Assembly (NCBI GenBank): GCA_964017145.1
Contig: OZ024847.1
Span: forward strand, 2,604,001 to 2,668,000
Length of the DNA: 64,000 bases
Direction of reading: 5' to 3'
Origin: Agrocybe praecox
Lineage: Eukaryota; Basidiomycota; Agaricomycetes; Agaricales; Agrocybaceae
Of this stretch, positions 36,695-49,415 are shown piece after piece. Positions within the stretch are counted from its first letter, which is position 1; each line of letters opens with the position of its first letter. Made by a program: the position numbers and the translations under genes. The notes under the pieces were generated by a model. That model made no database searches, was not told the origin of the DNA, and saw nothing but the letters and a program-made list of their open reading frames with translations.

Positions 36695-37690
36695 TGCACA
36701 TGAATCGAAGAAAAGGAGGGAACTTGTTGGTCAGTGAAAAGCAGCCTGAGACTGTAGGATCCATAACATAAGCACTGTAGTTTTGTACCATTCATTTGTT
36801 TGTTATTATAAACAAGAGCGGACACTTACGATGCTCCAAAATTAACCTGAATGGCTGTGAACGTCATATTAGCAGCATGGCACATCAGAGTAGTGCAGAT
36901 CGTATAAAAATGTCTTGAGGTAGGTGAAAGCAAAGAGAAGCGCTGATGGGAACATCCTGTGGACGTTATTATTGAATAAGCACCGAGACGCGATTCGCGC
37001 CTACTCTTCGGCTTTTCGATTGTGAGCCGAGAATCATTGGGTTATTTTCACCGTCACAAGAATCACCAATAACCTTGAGAACGTTCTTAGCACCCCACTC
37101 ATACACTTCTCGGCACCAAACTCAAAGATGCCCTACATACTTCAAAACTAGATAAAATAAGAATGCGTTACTTTGATGCACCCGGTAACGCAATATCGCA
37201 TTTGTCCTTTCGGAAACGTTCCCATTAAGAGTTAATGCAATCGAGTTTCAAAAATCCAGCTTGTGTGAAACATGTTACTTACTTTGTGTTATCTTTAGCG
37301 CTAGCGTATTCAAAACGCCATCGCGTTCGGTTAAGGACTAAAAACTCAAATTCACTTCACGTCGCGTCGCAATAAAGTTCTTGGATACTTTACATCCAAT
37401 TTTCATTTTGGAATGTGAGACCAAGATATAGGACGCCAAGACGAGCTATTTGCGCTGAGCCAATACACATGCATACGTGATGTTCAAACTCACTTTGGTC
37501 ATCATCCAAGGGCGTCCAAGATATGATGGAATTTATAGGATAGCGGGTCGGAGGGTTCAAGGGACACGAAGAGACGAACGATGCTATAGATGAATGGAAA
37601 TGGAAGTTGAAGAATGTTCTGAGTCAAGAGCGTTCGGAGCGGGATAGAGACAAGTTTGGACATACGAGTACGCTGATGGCATTGGTCGCA
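36695..37690. other. Diverged upstream region of TPR copy 2
   Basis: No gene. Fragments of the conserved TPR upstream flank occur (GCGCTGATGGGAACATCCTG near 36940), but the region is more diverged than in units 1, 3 and 4. It runs into the leader of W block C. Confidence 0.4.
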
Positions 37691-38081
37691 GCATCAATCA
37701 TCATTCAAGGTGGTTGTAAAAATATACAGTCGTCGACTCCGAGAGCCCACCTAGGCCTACTCTATCTTTGGCGTACTCGATTTCATAACTGCCAGAGAAA
37801 GTACAGCATAGATAGCAGAGTGGGGAAATGGGCGTAAGGAGCGTAGAAAATCTTTTTTCCTTGAAGGAGCGGGAGCGCGAGGAGGCAGATAAAGATTGCA
37901 GGCCGAGGATACCGCTTTTCCGTCGAGTCGTACCATCGAATCGCAGAGAAAGTTTGGACCAGATAGGTTAGGTATTAGGACACCTGCAGCACAGAACCAG
38001 TGACGAAGCAAGGGGGCGGAAGTGGGTGGTGGTGGAAAGAAAGAAAGGAGAAAATTGTCTCAGATAAGGCTCGGCCTTGGC

Positions 38082-38134
38082 TACGGGACGCGTAACGGAG
38101 AAATCCGAATGAAATCGCGTGATCGTGATTCATT
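38082..38134. promoter_or_regulatory. W block C: conserved motif, degenerate
   Basis: GGGACGCGTAACGGAG, AATCCGAATGAAATCGCGTGA is a shortened version of the motif seen upstream of the other W copies. The ACGCGT word is kept while the CCGTTCGGCGTTGAAGC half is lost. Confidence 0.5.
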
Positions 38135-40085
38135 CCGAAATTAGTCCGTTTTCCGTGAATTTCTCCGCTCACTGCTTGAGCCTGTTCACTTGGACCAAAG
38201 CTCGAATCAGTCGATCCGTCCCCTGCAATACCGCAGCCAGGGTCTTATTCTCTGAGAATATACGTACTGGTGAGTCCCATGTTTTTGCTCTCTTTCCCCC
38301 ATCGCCAACCTTTGCGTGTTTCGTAGAATCGTACCATCTCCAATTCTGACCAAGAGCACAGTACTTGATCTCAAATTCCAAGAACGCGATTGACGCCGCT
38401 TCATGAGCCACTTGGAACTGTTGCCACCCTCTACTTGCCATGAAGCTTGAACAGTACACTTCTCAACCAGTAAGTGGCCTTTTCCCTCCTTACTATGCTA
38501 CCCCACTCACGTCTGTCTGCCCTTCCAGATCCCTCATCTTGACAAACGGGTATTTGGTTGCCGTGAAGTTATGCCATCTAGGTACCAGCACTATGAGAAA
38601 TATTCAGCTTGAATGCATATATATACTTATCATCATTCCTCCAGATTCTTTTACTTTCGTAGTTCAACTATTCTCGTTATCGCGGTACCAGACACGACGG
38701 ACATTTCGGGCTGATCAAACGAGGCTAAGAGCATAAAGAAATGCACAATTTCGTAAGTTTACCTACCTACTCGTCGAGCGTGTCTCTAATCTCTTTCTGT
38801 TCGCTCGTCATAGTACGCGGAGGGTCACTGTCATCATGGCTGTGCTTGGGCGCAGTCGATACTTCAATAGAATGTATCTAGAGGATAGGGTCGATGGGAA
38901 AGCCGTATTGGTAAGTTTAAACTCTTATTCCTGTACCCTACGTTATAGTTCAACGTCGTCGTCAGCTTCAGTGAGAAACTCGTACGCACCTACCCACATT
39001 GCCGCCAGCATACATACACAGCACGCTTCAGTGCCGCTCGGACATGTACTGCACCCAATCAACGGCGTAGAAGTCAGCTTTGAACAGATCCTGCTATAAC
39101 AGATCTTGCTTGACGCATAAATATGTTAAACGTGCTCGGCGTTCATCGACATACACATCAAATTGTGGCGAGTGCTGCGGGTCGTGCGGGCATGAGGGAC
39201 GAACCTTCATATTATGTCAACATTGGAAGACGATCGGTGGTTTCGGGTGGAGAAATATGTGAGTATATGCGCCTTCAACACGTCTCGAAATCTGTTAAAT
39301 CTCGAGTTAAGAGGCCGCAGCACCAGCGCTTGAGTGTTTATAGGGAGTTGGGAGGGAAGACCCTACGTTTACTCTTACACCACCTATGCCGCAATATATC
39401 GTACGTTAGTGCGTGAACTAGCACGAACGCAAAGGGGGGATCCTCAGTAAGGCCTTAAGCAGTAGAGTGCCGAGAAGAAATGCAAAAAGCTCGAAGCGGG
39501 TTGCAAGAGTAAAATACAATCAATCTAGGACGCAGCATTCATGTATGACGGAATTGATTGCAGTACCATAATCTCACGATGTGCAAGGCGACCAGGCAAT
39601 GGCACACGTCTTTTGGGCTTTCAAAATTCATCGATCAACCCTCCACAGTTCGAGTTTCATGTACCTCGATATTTCCCTACATATACTAATGTTTTCTTCG
39701 TAACTCTTAGGGTCTTTACCTGTTACTCCTTCTACACAACGACCATTTGTATCTTAAGCAAGGTCTGAGCCACCGAGAGTGGGGTTCAAGAAGGTCACAG
39801 TGAATGAATGGATGGAAAGCGAGAGGTGGAGATGGGGAAAAGAACAGCAAAATTTTGGATCTCGGTGGGGGTCCATGCTGACATGGTGGTATCGAAACGT
39901 CAGCGGTAAGGAAAGCCGTGGGCGCCCGATTTTCCTTACAGGAGTCAAAACGGAAGAAAGATCTTGAAGTTCATCCGATCGAGGCTGCGTACAAAGCTGG
40001 CATCCAGAATCGTTGAACTTGGACCTCCTTGGGTTTTGGACAAGATTTTACATTTTGGTGCAATTGGGCACAAATGAGTCGGGTG
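38135..40085 (+). repeat. W copy C (subfamily 2)
   Basis: Best-preserved frames of the family: WTKARISRSVPCNTAARV before a GTGAGT; LGRSRYFNRMYLEDRVDGKA ending at GTAAGT (38911); then SVRNSYAPTHIAASIHTQ and VPLGHVLHPINGVEVSFEQ after the next acceptor; then EGRTFILCQHWKTIGGFG. The 3' part (39540-40085, with NEWMESERWRWGKEQQ) is shared with copy D but not with A, B or E. No TPR gene converges on it: the P450 gene lies there instead. Family unknown. Confidence 0.5.
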
Positions 40086-40468
40086 TATGGACCTCAAAAT
40101 CAAACGTGGATAAAGAGGCATTATAACTACTGGCAAAGACTGTGAGCTTAGTTCTGTTTTTTGTTGTGACGTTTAATTGAAATTTTCAATAGGCTGAGTC
40201 CCGACGGGTACGCACATAGACAGCGTGAAACAAACTTATGTTCCTCAAACCGCAAGTGCGAATACATATTTAGATAATAGAGGATTTCGAAATTGGGCCT
40301 CAAGTTGGGGTTGTGCAAAAGTCTCCGCCCTGCAGTTAATTATCCCCTTGGTGGGCGAACCGGCCCAGTGTTGCCCTGCTTCTGCCGACTCCTCACGGCC
40401 ATAAAATTCCAGAGTAAATTCATTGCATTCACAGCGAGCGTTTAGAGTATTTTATGCACCTCAGAGTC

Positions 40469-42657
40469 TCACTTCTCGGATTGGGACGTTTCTCCGGATT
40501 CAATCGTGTTGATCAGGTACACAGCCTCCTTCGAACGAGGCTCAATAGAGCATTCAAACGGTGCGGGTTCGCTGGAAGGATATCATACTGATAAGAGGAA
40601 GGCTCGCATCAAGAAAAAGAAATCGAGCGTACCACACAACTCCAGGATGGAATTCAATTTTTGGCTCGATCGTATTTCCGGTGCTGTCTTTTGCTTTTGA
40701 TATCTTGAACGTCTTTAAAACTGTAGCAGCTGTAAGCCATAGAAATGACATTGCCATGTGACTCCCTGGACAGATTCTGGAGATAATTTCAGTATCACGA
40801 ATGTCAATTACGTGCGAATAGCTTGGTACCGTCTCCCATAACCAAACGCAATCTTTGCGGGATCCCTAGCACCTGGGTCTAGCTTGCCGTCCTTCATGAA
40901 TCTTTCGGGTCTAAAGATGGATGGCTCGGGAAAGTAGTTTTCGTCTTGAAGAAGAGACCTAGTAAAGTAAGCGTCTACTCAGGATGCGGCCATGAAAATG
41001 CGTGAGGAGACGGACCATGAGTTAGGAATTACCACTGAGCCCTTGGGGATGTAGTATCCTTTGTATACATCATCTTCGATAGACGTGTGTGGTACAGCTG
41101 TGAAACATGAGTCGCAAGTCGGACTCTCTTCCAAAACATGAAGCCAACATACCAATAGGTGCGATAGGTTTCCAACTGATGAAACGTCAACTTACTATCC
41201 TCGAGAAACTCAACAACACTACTGGGACCCACCGAAGGACTTCTCTTACAATAGCGCTAATATACGGAAGGTCCTGCTCGTCGTTGAAGTCGGGGAGGCG
41301 ACCACCAAGCACACGATCAAGTTCTTCTTGTGCCTTGCGCTGAGGCTCCGGGAAGCATAGCATAGCTAACAGGAATACTTGGATACTAGCCAGCGTGGTG
41401 TCAGCAGATCCTGGATACATAGGCGTGACGATCAGAACTCGAGGACCAACATACGATTATTGGTTTGAACATACCGACGAAGAGACTTCCGGCAGAATCT
41501 TTGATAACCTCTCTTTCATGTGCCTGTTTCGTCTTATCTAGTTCACCCATTTGTTGGAGAAAAAAGGTCGTGAAAGAAGGTTGAGCAACACCCGCTTTCT
41601 GAGAATTGCGTCAGCCATCGTAGTTGAGAGAATCCAAATGGGACTACATACAAGCTGCTTTTCCACCAGATTAAATGGTTGGTTAGCCATATCCTCCTGG
41701 AGTTTTTTCCACTCCCTCGCCTTTCTCTTGAAATTAGTCCCCGGAACGAACTCTGGTACATGCTTCAAGGCCGGAAGTATATTGACGAGGAAGTTACTTG
41801 CAAGCACGGAAACGTTCATCGCAGATACCGCCCTATGTGCAAGATCAATGAGGGGATCGTTATCTTTTTGGATAGGAAGTCCGTATGCTAAGGAAAGAGC
41901 GGAGCCAGCCACAGAACTTTTGAACGTGTTAAGAAAATTTACGGAAGTTGCATAGCGACTTGTCTGCTCACTGTCTCGAAATATCCATAAACGTTTCTGG
42001 GCTCTCCAGAAGTCTAGGTAGCATCTCTTGAATAAACTTCGTTTGATTGTCTTTATAAACAGACCCATTTGACGGATGGAAATATTGAACAAAAATCCTA
42101 CGTCGGTCTTTCCATTCATCTCCATATGGTATGAAAGAAAATAACCAATTCCATCCCATGCTATACAAACTTAGGGATTAATGCAAGTCTATATATAGTT
42201 GTGTACTCACAGATCTACTGTCATTGGGAACGAAGGCCTACCAAAAGTTGCATCGATGTCTGATAGCTCATTTTTGGGATTTGAGCAACTACTTACCTGC
42301 TCGAGTATTTGGACGACCTCTTTTCCAAAAGATCGTCAATCGCCTCAAGGGAGTTCAAGACGATAATATCGCTTCCTGCAGCATTTAGATATATAATATC
42401 CGTCCCTTGCAGAGAAATATCAATGTGCAAAGCTCGAGTAAGTGCGAAAGAAACGTACCTAGCTCCTTGCACCATTTTTCGTATGTTAGCCACTCGAATT
42501 TGGATGGAAAATTCAGCAGGTTTCCGAGGAGAGGGAGTCTCGGAGGACCTGGAGGGTACGGTAGATGAGAGCGTTTTCCCGCCTTGTTGTAAACGAGGGC
42601 CGTCAATGCGATAGCAGAAAGAACGATCAACGTCTCGGTAGAGGGGAGGGACAACAT
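40469..42657 (-). CDS. Cytochrome P450 monooxygenase
   Basis: Twelve exons join without error: 42459-42657, 42297-42405, 42211-42237, 41972-42160, 41652-41916, 41475-41598, 41233-41410, 41153-41175, 41016-41097, 40830-40958, 40636-40776 and 40469-40571, giving 522 residues. An N-terminal membrane anchor (8-23) is followed by the PPGP hinge (35-38), MGWNWLF and PYGDEWKDRRR (C-helix), the I-helix GSADTT (about 304-309), ExxR as EVLR (about 360-363), RPERF (about 415-419) and the heme loop FGYGRRICPG with Cys about 444; an intron splits the second Arg codon. It resembles the O-methylsterigmatocystin oxidoreductase-like P450s abundant in Agaricomycetes. It would be an ER-bound, NADPH-reductase-dependent enzyme; substrate unknown. 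No biosynthetic cluster surrounds it. Confidence 0.85.
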
Positions 42658-43600
42658 AGCTGAAGGAATATCACAATTTCATACATCCTGGACTTTAAAA
42701 CCGAATGTGGTGACTTCCATTCACATGCCAGTCGTCACCTGGCGTGGAACAAACTCGATTCGTGCGACCCATGGACAGTTCTGTGGCGCAAAAAGAAGTG
42801 TTAATAAATCCTATAACGTTATGGAAATGGAAATTATGCATACGATAGCCATATTTATAGGGCTTCTGACAGGCCCAAAGCCTACATCCAGTATATAGTT
42901 CCCAGCGTTGACGCATCAGACCCGAACAACCTATAATGATCTTCTCAGGACGGTCATACGAAGGAAATGTAACTGTGTACATTCCTCTTTGTAATAGTGG
43001 TAGCCAATAGTACAGTGCCTTCGTCACAACACAGACGCAGAAGCGTGTCATAAAATAAACTTCCTAATCCCTTACTAGATTCCCTCGACCCTCCGTTCTT
43101 TGCTCAAGGAATACGTTTAGCAAAGGTATTATCAGATATGTGGTACGAGCGTGGACGAGGTGAAACGAGCGATGAGCAGTACAATGACGAAAGGTGACGA
43201 GAAGAAGAAAGAAAGCAAGAAAGCAAGTCGCACGATGACAAGTGGCTCAAAAGCTGAGCATAGTCGTACTCGAGTTTGACCCACGCAAGGAACGAAAGTT
43301 AGATGGTGTTGTAGGTGCGCACCAAAATTAACGATCCAGCAAGCATTTTAAGTCGAGAGTATATCTTGATTGGACAAAAAAAGAGACTCAAGGAAGTATG
43401 ATACATATAGAAACCATAATTTGCTAGAAACGAGAGAAACATAGTGGAACACAGAGAGCGGCACCAGAAGCGGATACTTCAGATAATGTAACCTGGTCGC
43501 AGAGAAAAGGAGGCCCCAGTTGAAGACAGTTGGAGGATATAAATGAAGACGGAGCTGGTGAACGGAAGTGGAGGTGAAAGTGAAGAACAAAAATGGTTCT
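42658..43600. other. Upstream region of the P450 and leader of W block D
   Basis: No gene. 43190-43240 is purine-rich (GAAGAAGAAAGAAAGCAAG). The leader of W block D is only faintly recognisable here. Confidence 0.4.
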
Positions 43601-43610
43601 CGGCCTCGGC

Positions 43611-43673
43611 GACGCGACGCGTAACGGAAGAAGCCTAATGAAGTCGCGTGACCGTTCGGCGTTGAAGCGATCC
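43611..43673. promoter_or_regulatory. W block D: conserved GC-rich motif
   Basis: GACGCGACGCGTAACGG, AAGAAGCCTAATGAAG, TCGCGTGACCGTTCGGCG, TTGAAGCGATCC: nearly identical to block B, with ACGCGT intact. Confidence 0.6.
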
Positions 43674-45050
43674 GTCTTCCGTGTTCGCTCTAAATTCTAA
43701 ATTTCTCCGCTCATCACCTCAGAAGAATTGGAGCTTTCTGGAGGATCAATGCACAAAATGCCTGGGAGAGAATCAGCCGAGCTGTCGCTTGCAATATCGC
43801 CGCCCAGTCATCTGGTGAGTCCATGTTCGCATATACTGTTCTATTCCGCGTTATTAATGTCTGGTTGCTTATCCGCAGCTCTAGTTTCGCCCAAGGACGC
43901 ATCCCCTAATCCCCCATTCCGAGTACTCTATGGCCATTTCAAAGATGTTCTACATTAGCTCGGAGAGGCTCACCCACGGCGGCCCCTCCGTTGAACATGT
44001 TGAACTGCTGCTGTCCTCTACCTGTGAAGTTCGTAGGATGGTCAAATCTCGACCAGTATGTACGCTCTTTTCTTCTTGACATGCTATCCCACTCACATCT
44101 ATCCGCCTTTGCAGACTCCCCCTCTTCTCGTTTTGACGAATGGATATCGATGCAAGAGTGTGTTGGGTTTGATGGCCTGCTTTGAATATCATTGTAAGAA
44201 ATATTCTTTTTCAATGCATATATGCGCTGATTAGGCATCATTACTTCAGCTTAATCTACCTTCTTAGTTGAATTCGTCACCTTGTTGTAGCGGTGTAGCG
44301 TACGGTGGACATTCGGGAATGGGAAAAAGAGAGCATCAAGGACTATATTTTGGTGAGTCTATCCATCTATCCCGCCTAGTTGGACGTGTCGCTCAGCTCT
44401 TTCCATTCATCATCATAGTACGCGGAGGGGCACAATGGCACACGTCTCTTGAACTTTTATATTTCATCGATCAACCCTCCATAGTTTGAGCTTCATGTGC
44501 TTCAATATCTCACTGCTCGACGTTGTCTTGCTTTCCATGTCCACATTGGCGTAGGGCTCGTTTCATAAATCTTCGCAACGCTGTTATCTTACAACACGGT
44601 ATGGCATGCTTTACCTAAAACCATCGAGCACATATGCTAAATATTTTCTTTGTAACTCTTAGGGTCTTTGCCTGCTATTCCTCCACAATGACCATTTGTA
44701 TTTTAAGCAAGGTCTGAGTCACCGAGAGTGGAATTCAAGAAGGTCGCAGAGTCTGTGGTGAATGGATGGATGGAAAGCGAGAGGTGGAGATAGGGAAAAG
44801 AACAGCAAGAAATTGTATCTCGGTGGGTCTATGATGGTATGATGGAGCCGGAGCGCTGGCAGCGCTGGGTTCTCTACAGGAGTAGGGACGGAAGACCGAA
44901 TCGGACGTTTATCGGATCGAAATTCGACTGCATGCAAAGATGGCATTCAGAATCGTGGAACTTGGATATCTGGATCTCCATGAGCGTTGGGCGACATTTT
45001 GTATCTGGTGCAATTGGGCACAGATGTATGCGCCTCAAAATCGGACTTTG
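43674..45050 (+). repeat. W copy D (subfamily 2, shortened)
   Basis: The first exon reads QNAWERISRAVACNIAAQSS up to GTGAGT (43812); then SSERLTHGGPSVEHVELLLS near 43960; then a short middle part. From 44440 the sequence follows copy C (TGGCACACGTCT, ATCGATCAACCCTCCA, the 39750-39970 block at 44700-44900). The ASVRRS and WKTIGGF exons are missing. No TPR gene follows directly: X1 and X2 are next. Confidence 0.45.
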
Positions 45051-46174
45051 AGAGGAACTTCCCTGGAGAAGGTTAATACCTGCGTTGTACGGCTTTTGAA
45101 GCTTTCACAAGGAGTGTAAAACAACATCGCGTTGGTAAGAATGTCATCCGCTCTCATGGACGTAGGCATCGCTCTAATCTGACTCATGTTTTCGAAGCAA
45201 GTATGCTTCGTCAGATTCAGCAAGTTCAAGAATCATCACCATATCTACTTCTTTTCGTGAAGCATCATTCACGCTCGAGGTTGACGCTGAGGATCCCAGG
45301 ACCAGATTGTAAAACATCATCCTCTCTGACAAAACTACCAGACGAATGGGACGACTTTCTGCTGTAAGGCTTTGTCTCAAGCCATAGCTACTGTACGTGT
45401 ATGTTGCGTCTGTATCTCCTCTTTCATTCATTGAATATTCTTGTTTACTTATCTTGTAGCCACTCGAGGAAGGAATTCACTCAATCTCCAAATTTTGGGA
45501 AATAAGGACGACTGGCCCATTGACTGTGTGTATAACTTGGGCTTTTCTCTACACCTTGAGATGAACGTTGACCGGTTTATCTCCAGAATGTTGTGATGTC
45601 GAACATCCCGATAGTTCTCGCCTTGTTCGGTACAATTAACTTCCAAGGACCCAATCAACAACGCAGTTTAAACTGCTTTGCCTTTGAAGATCCTGTTGTG
45701 TAAACTCGAAAGATGTGTATCTGGAATCGTCGGACATAGGAATTTCGACACATAACTAACAACGCTTTGGACGTAATTGGTGTACTACTTATCAAAACGG
45801 TGTATACCGTGATTATGGGACGGATTTTTTCTTTCTTTTTATTTTACCATCTTAACTATGTTTTTTCTTCTTTCTATTGTTGTTGACGTACCTGCTTCCT
45901 CTGCCTATCCCCACGTTGTTCTCTGATCAGTCTTTTCCATACTTGTCTCTTCAAAGTTCGCCTTTCCTATCCTGCCCCGCTCGTTGTTCAATATCCATCA
46001 ACGTCATGCTAACTTACTCACATGCATCATTACCACTACCATCTGCCTAGGCTTGACAAAGGACCTGCCTCTCCAAACAAGTCGGTAGAGGTCGATGCGG
46101 ATGAATGATGAGCTGGGGTGGGTTTAATCTTTGCTCGCCTCACTATTGACGAGTCGAAAGGAGAAAACTTTCAG
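45051..46174. other. Spacer with W-tail repeats
   Basis: No gene. The part up to 45760 resembles the W tails near 24700-25050 and 48780-49050 (CCAAGGACCCAATCAACAACGCAG against CCAAGGACTAGCCAGGTAT), so a unit tail has been split. 45830-46100 is T- and C-rich. Confidence 0.35.
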
Positions 46175-46745
46175 CTAATTGGTTCTTTCTTCAGGTCGTT
46201 TGATCTGAGAAAATGCATGCGACATACCAGAACTTGCGCCAGATTTTGCTTTTCTCGTTATAACACTTGGAGCAACCTCACCCTTGGGAGTCGGTACTGC
46301 GTTGAATTTGACCTTGGTCTCCTCTGAAGTTTGTATCTTTTCACTTGGAATATCCACTTTCATTTCTACAACGATGATCGATTTGAGGAGAGGCAGAATA
46401 TCCACCCATTCAATTTCGGAGATTTCAGTTAGCTCGTCGTCGCATGCATGTAGATCTTTCATGTACAACCCGATTGTGCTGTTCGTGTTGATCTTTGGGA
46501 AAGTCTGCGGCACAGGTCTGTCGCATTCCGGGTAGCAAGTATCAGTATTAAAAAAAAGGCGCGAAAAGGGTGGGTATGAATCTTGCTCTATAGCACGTCT
46601 GCCGCGTCGCGACCAGGCGCTTCCCTTCGAATTTATAGATGCACACGGAATCTTGCAACGTCTGCATGGCTTTGGCAGAGTTGGCTGGAGTTGTCTGCTT
46701 TGGCATTTGAGCAGTATACGTTCTGAGGTGGTGAAAATTGAGCAA
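46175..46745 (-). pseudogene. X1, paralog of X2 (splicing uncertain, tail missing)
   Basis: Exon 1 contains YKFEGKRLVATRQTCYR, as in X2. The only plausible donor after it is GC (AGA/GCAAGA), with acceptor GCGACAG, but that junction is one base out of phase with the next conserved segment, NSTIGLYMKDLHACDDEL and WVDILPLLKSIIVVEMK. X2 has one extra base in the equivalent place, so X1 probably carries a 1-bp deletion. The AT-hook-like third exon of X2 is absent; the frame ends at 46175 in unrelated sequence. Confidence 0.45.
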
Positions 46746-47363
46746 GCCTCGAGGTGTTTCGTCGAATCCAGACTCATGGCCGAAGATAAATGATTTGAAG
46801 CTCCTACATTCAGTCTAGCGCATTTTTGATTGACATTGAACGCTCCTCGGATTTTAATATGAAGATGGTGCTCTGAAATTAACCTACAATCAGGAAAGTT
46901 TAGGATAACGTGTTGTGGGCGCTTAAGGTTAGGGGGGACGGTCCGGCCCCGCACTCATGCAAAGGGCGGGGACTCCAAATTTTGAAAAATGCAGGTTTTA
47001 GTAGCACCATAAAAGCGCGTCTTTTTGGCACTGAGGGTGTGAAGACCCGTCATATATTAAGTTATTACATGCAGCCCGTGAATTACGCAACAATTGCCTT
47101 AGTTGAAATAAACTACAGATGACGGAGCACAAGTATCGAAGTCCGTTCCAATGAGAACGAAAACCAGGAAGAACTGAATATCACTGCTGATGTCCTGAAT
47201 GTATATATTGAGATCAAACGTGATTAGGGTACTATGCTTTTACTTTAGTGAATTCGGGCTATCAGTCACTCCATTTTCATTACCCATACATACGAGTGCC
47301 TACTACGATTGTAAATCATCAGTCACAACCTGTATAATATCCGTGAGATATCCATACGTTCAT

Positions 47364-48180
47364 TTAGTTTACACACTTGAACGTTTTGGCCTTTGGATTT
47401 GGATTTGGATCGGCAAGGAATTCCAGGCCTCGTTTTGGGGGAAGGCGTTCACGAGTAGATCGTCTGAAGGTCCTTTCCAAGGAGTCGGAGTCAGCGTCGG
47501 AGACGGGTATGCTAGTTTTACTGGATGTTTTTGCTAGCACAGATTTTTTGGGAGGACGGCCCTTGCCCCTTTTATGCTCTTTGTACTTCATGTGAGCCAT
47601 ATTACTGGGCCTCGACGCAGATGGAAGCATATCCAAATTGATATTCGATAGATGGGTGTCGGATGGCGGATGCACACTACTCGAGTTTTCAAAGACTGTG
47701 GGAATCGGGATATCAATTCTTTTTAAATATGTTTAATTTTGTCAAGGCAGAAATCTGTGTGCGTACCACCTGCCACCGAGTCGAGCACGACTTCTGTTTT
47801 CATCGGAACCACCTTCGCTTCTTTCATTTCTCTCACGGTGATTGATTTGAGCAGAGGCACAGCGTCTGCCCATGCCACTTCGGAGATTTGAATCAATTCC
47901 TCGTCACATACGTCTAGATCTTTGGTATAAAACCCGATTGTGCTATTCATTGAGATTGTCGGGAAGATCCTCCGACATAGGTCTACCGCGGCCTAGGTGT
48001 ACAATGTGATGAGCAATAGTGTGGAGAGTCATGCTGAAACAAGGCCAGACAAACTTGGTAACACGTTTGACGAGTCGCGACGAGGCGTTTTCCCTCGAAT
48101 TTATAGACAAATAGGGAATCTTGAGAAGCGTTGATGTGAGTTACGGATAAATTTGAGCGAAGCGACCCTTCCTCTGACAT
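47364..48180 (-). CDS. X2, unrecognised protein with AT-hook-like tail
   Basis: Three exons, 48055-48180, 47767-47992 and 47364-47695, encode 227 residues. Introns start GTTTGT and GTACGC and are 62 and 71 bp. Residues 1-117 contain YKFEGKRLVATRQTCYQ and NSTIGFYTKDLDVCDEELIQ, shared with X1. The third exon is basic: KEHKRGKGRPPKK (about 157-168) matches the AT-hook core GRP flanked by basic residues, which binds the minor groove of AT-rich DNA (family knowledge). A nuclear DNA-associated role is inferred. No catalytic motif seen. Confidence 0.5.
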
Positions 48181-49415
48181 TGGCGTGAGAAAATAACGAC
48201 GACAATCTGCAACTACAATGATCGAGGTGAAGGTGGGGAAGTTTGGATCGAGTTGGAGTTGGGTTGGAGCTTTAAAGCTTTCAGTGCCGAAGATAATTGT
48301 TTGAAGGGACTATATCAGGACTAGTATAGTTGGTCTGCCCCAAAATTCGTCCATGCTACTCTCAGTACTTAGAATGGAAGTCATCCATCGAAAGGGGGTA
48401 CGTACGAAGATAGTGTAAGAGCGTGAGAACTTGTGGTCGGGATTGCGGGGAGACCATGTACAAGAACAGACCCAAAGTGAGAAATATATTTCCAGAAGCA
48501 AAGCAGGCTAGAGTGTTTCCTCGTTCTGTTCCTAGTAGATATTCAAGAAGAGTACTCCTTGGAGCGATGACTGCATCTGCGAGGTCCTGGCCGGTGTTAT
48601 GAATAAACAACATGGTCCAAAAAGGTGAAACGTCAATCATTGACCGGTTAATGCTGGATACCGGTACCGGAGTAACGCGACTCCCATTATGAACGGGCGC
48701 TTAAGGTTACGATCAATGGCCAATGCGCTGAGGCAGGACAAGGGAGACAAGTTCACAGATCAATATATTTCTAGGTGTGGAGAGAATTCCAAACCTGACC
48801 TAAAAGTTAACCGGTTCATCTCTAGAAAGTCATTATGTCGTCGAACATCCAACTAGCAGTAGTACCACCCATCATGTTCGGCACACTTGGCTCCAAGGAC
48901 TAGCCAGGTATAACCGATCAGCAATGCAGCTCCAACAATATTATAATTATCGTAGAAGAAACACTGGCTTTGAAGGTTCTGTTGAATTCGGAAGATATGC
49001 ATCCTGCAATCGACGGACATAGACTGGTCTGCCGAATAAAGTCATAATTCATGTTAATGTGTTCTGATTCAGAGATTTTTAGGCCAATGTGACGGTTGTA
49101 ATCCCTTGTCGTTGAACATGCTAATAACTACCTGTATATCTGATTAAGTTGTTCGGTGATATCATATATGAGTCCTAGCATGGCGCGTCAAAGCCGACTT
49201 CCTTCGAACACTTCCTGCCTCAGTACTTATATCCTTGAAACTTGATAAAAACTGGAGCAATACTAAATATCAGATATAATTTTTGTACAGTACTATAGCT
49301 ACAGATCAGAAGACGAAAGCAAATGGACAATACTATCAAGGATAACAAAGTAAAACCTACTCTGCGAGTCCTATAGGTTCATCCGACGGAATTCCTAGAT
49401 TTGCAAATTGGGATA
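48181..49415. other. Spacer with a possible small exon and a W tail
   Basis: A - strand frame at 48362-48640 (92 codons) has a hydrophobic stretch (IFLTLGLFLYMV) but no recognised family. From about 48780 to 49380 the sequence is a W-type tail directly preceding TPR copy 3, without the W body. The body is the separated copy D at 43674. Confidence 0.35.
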
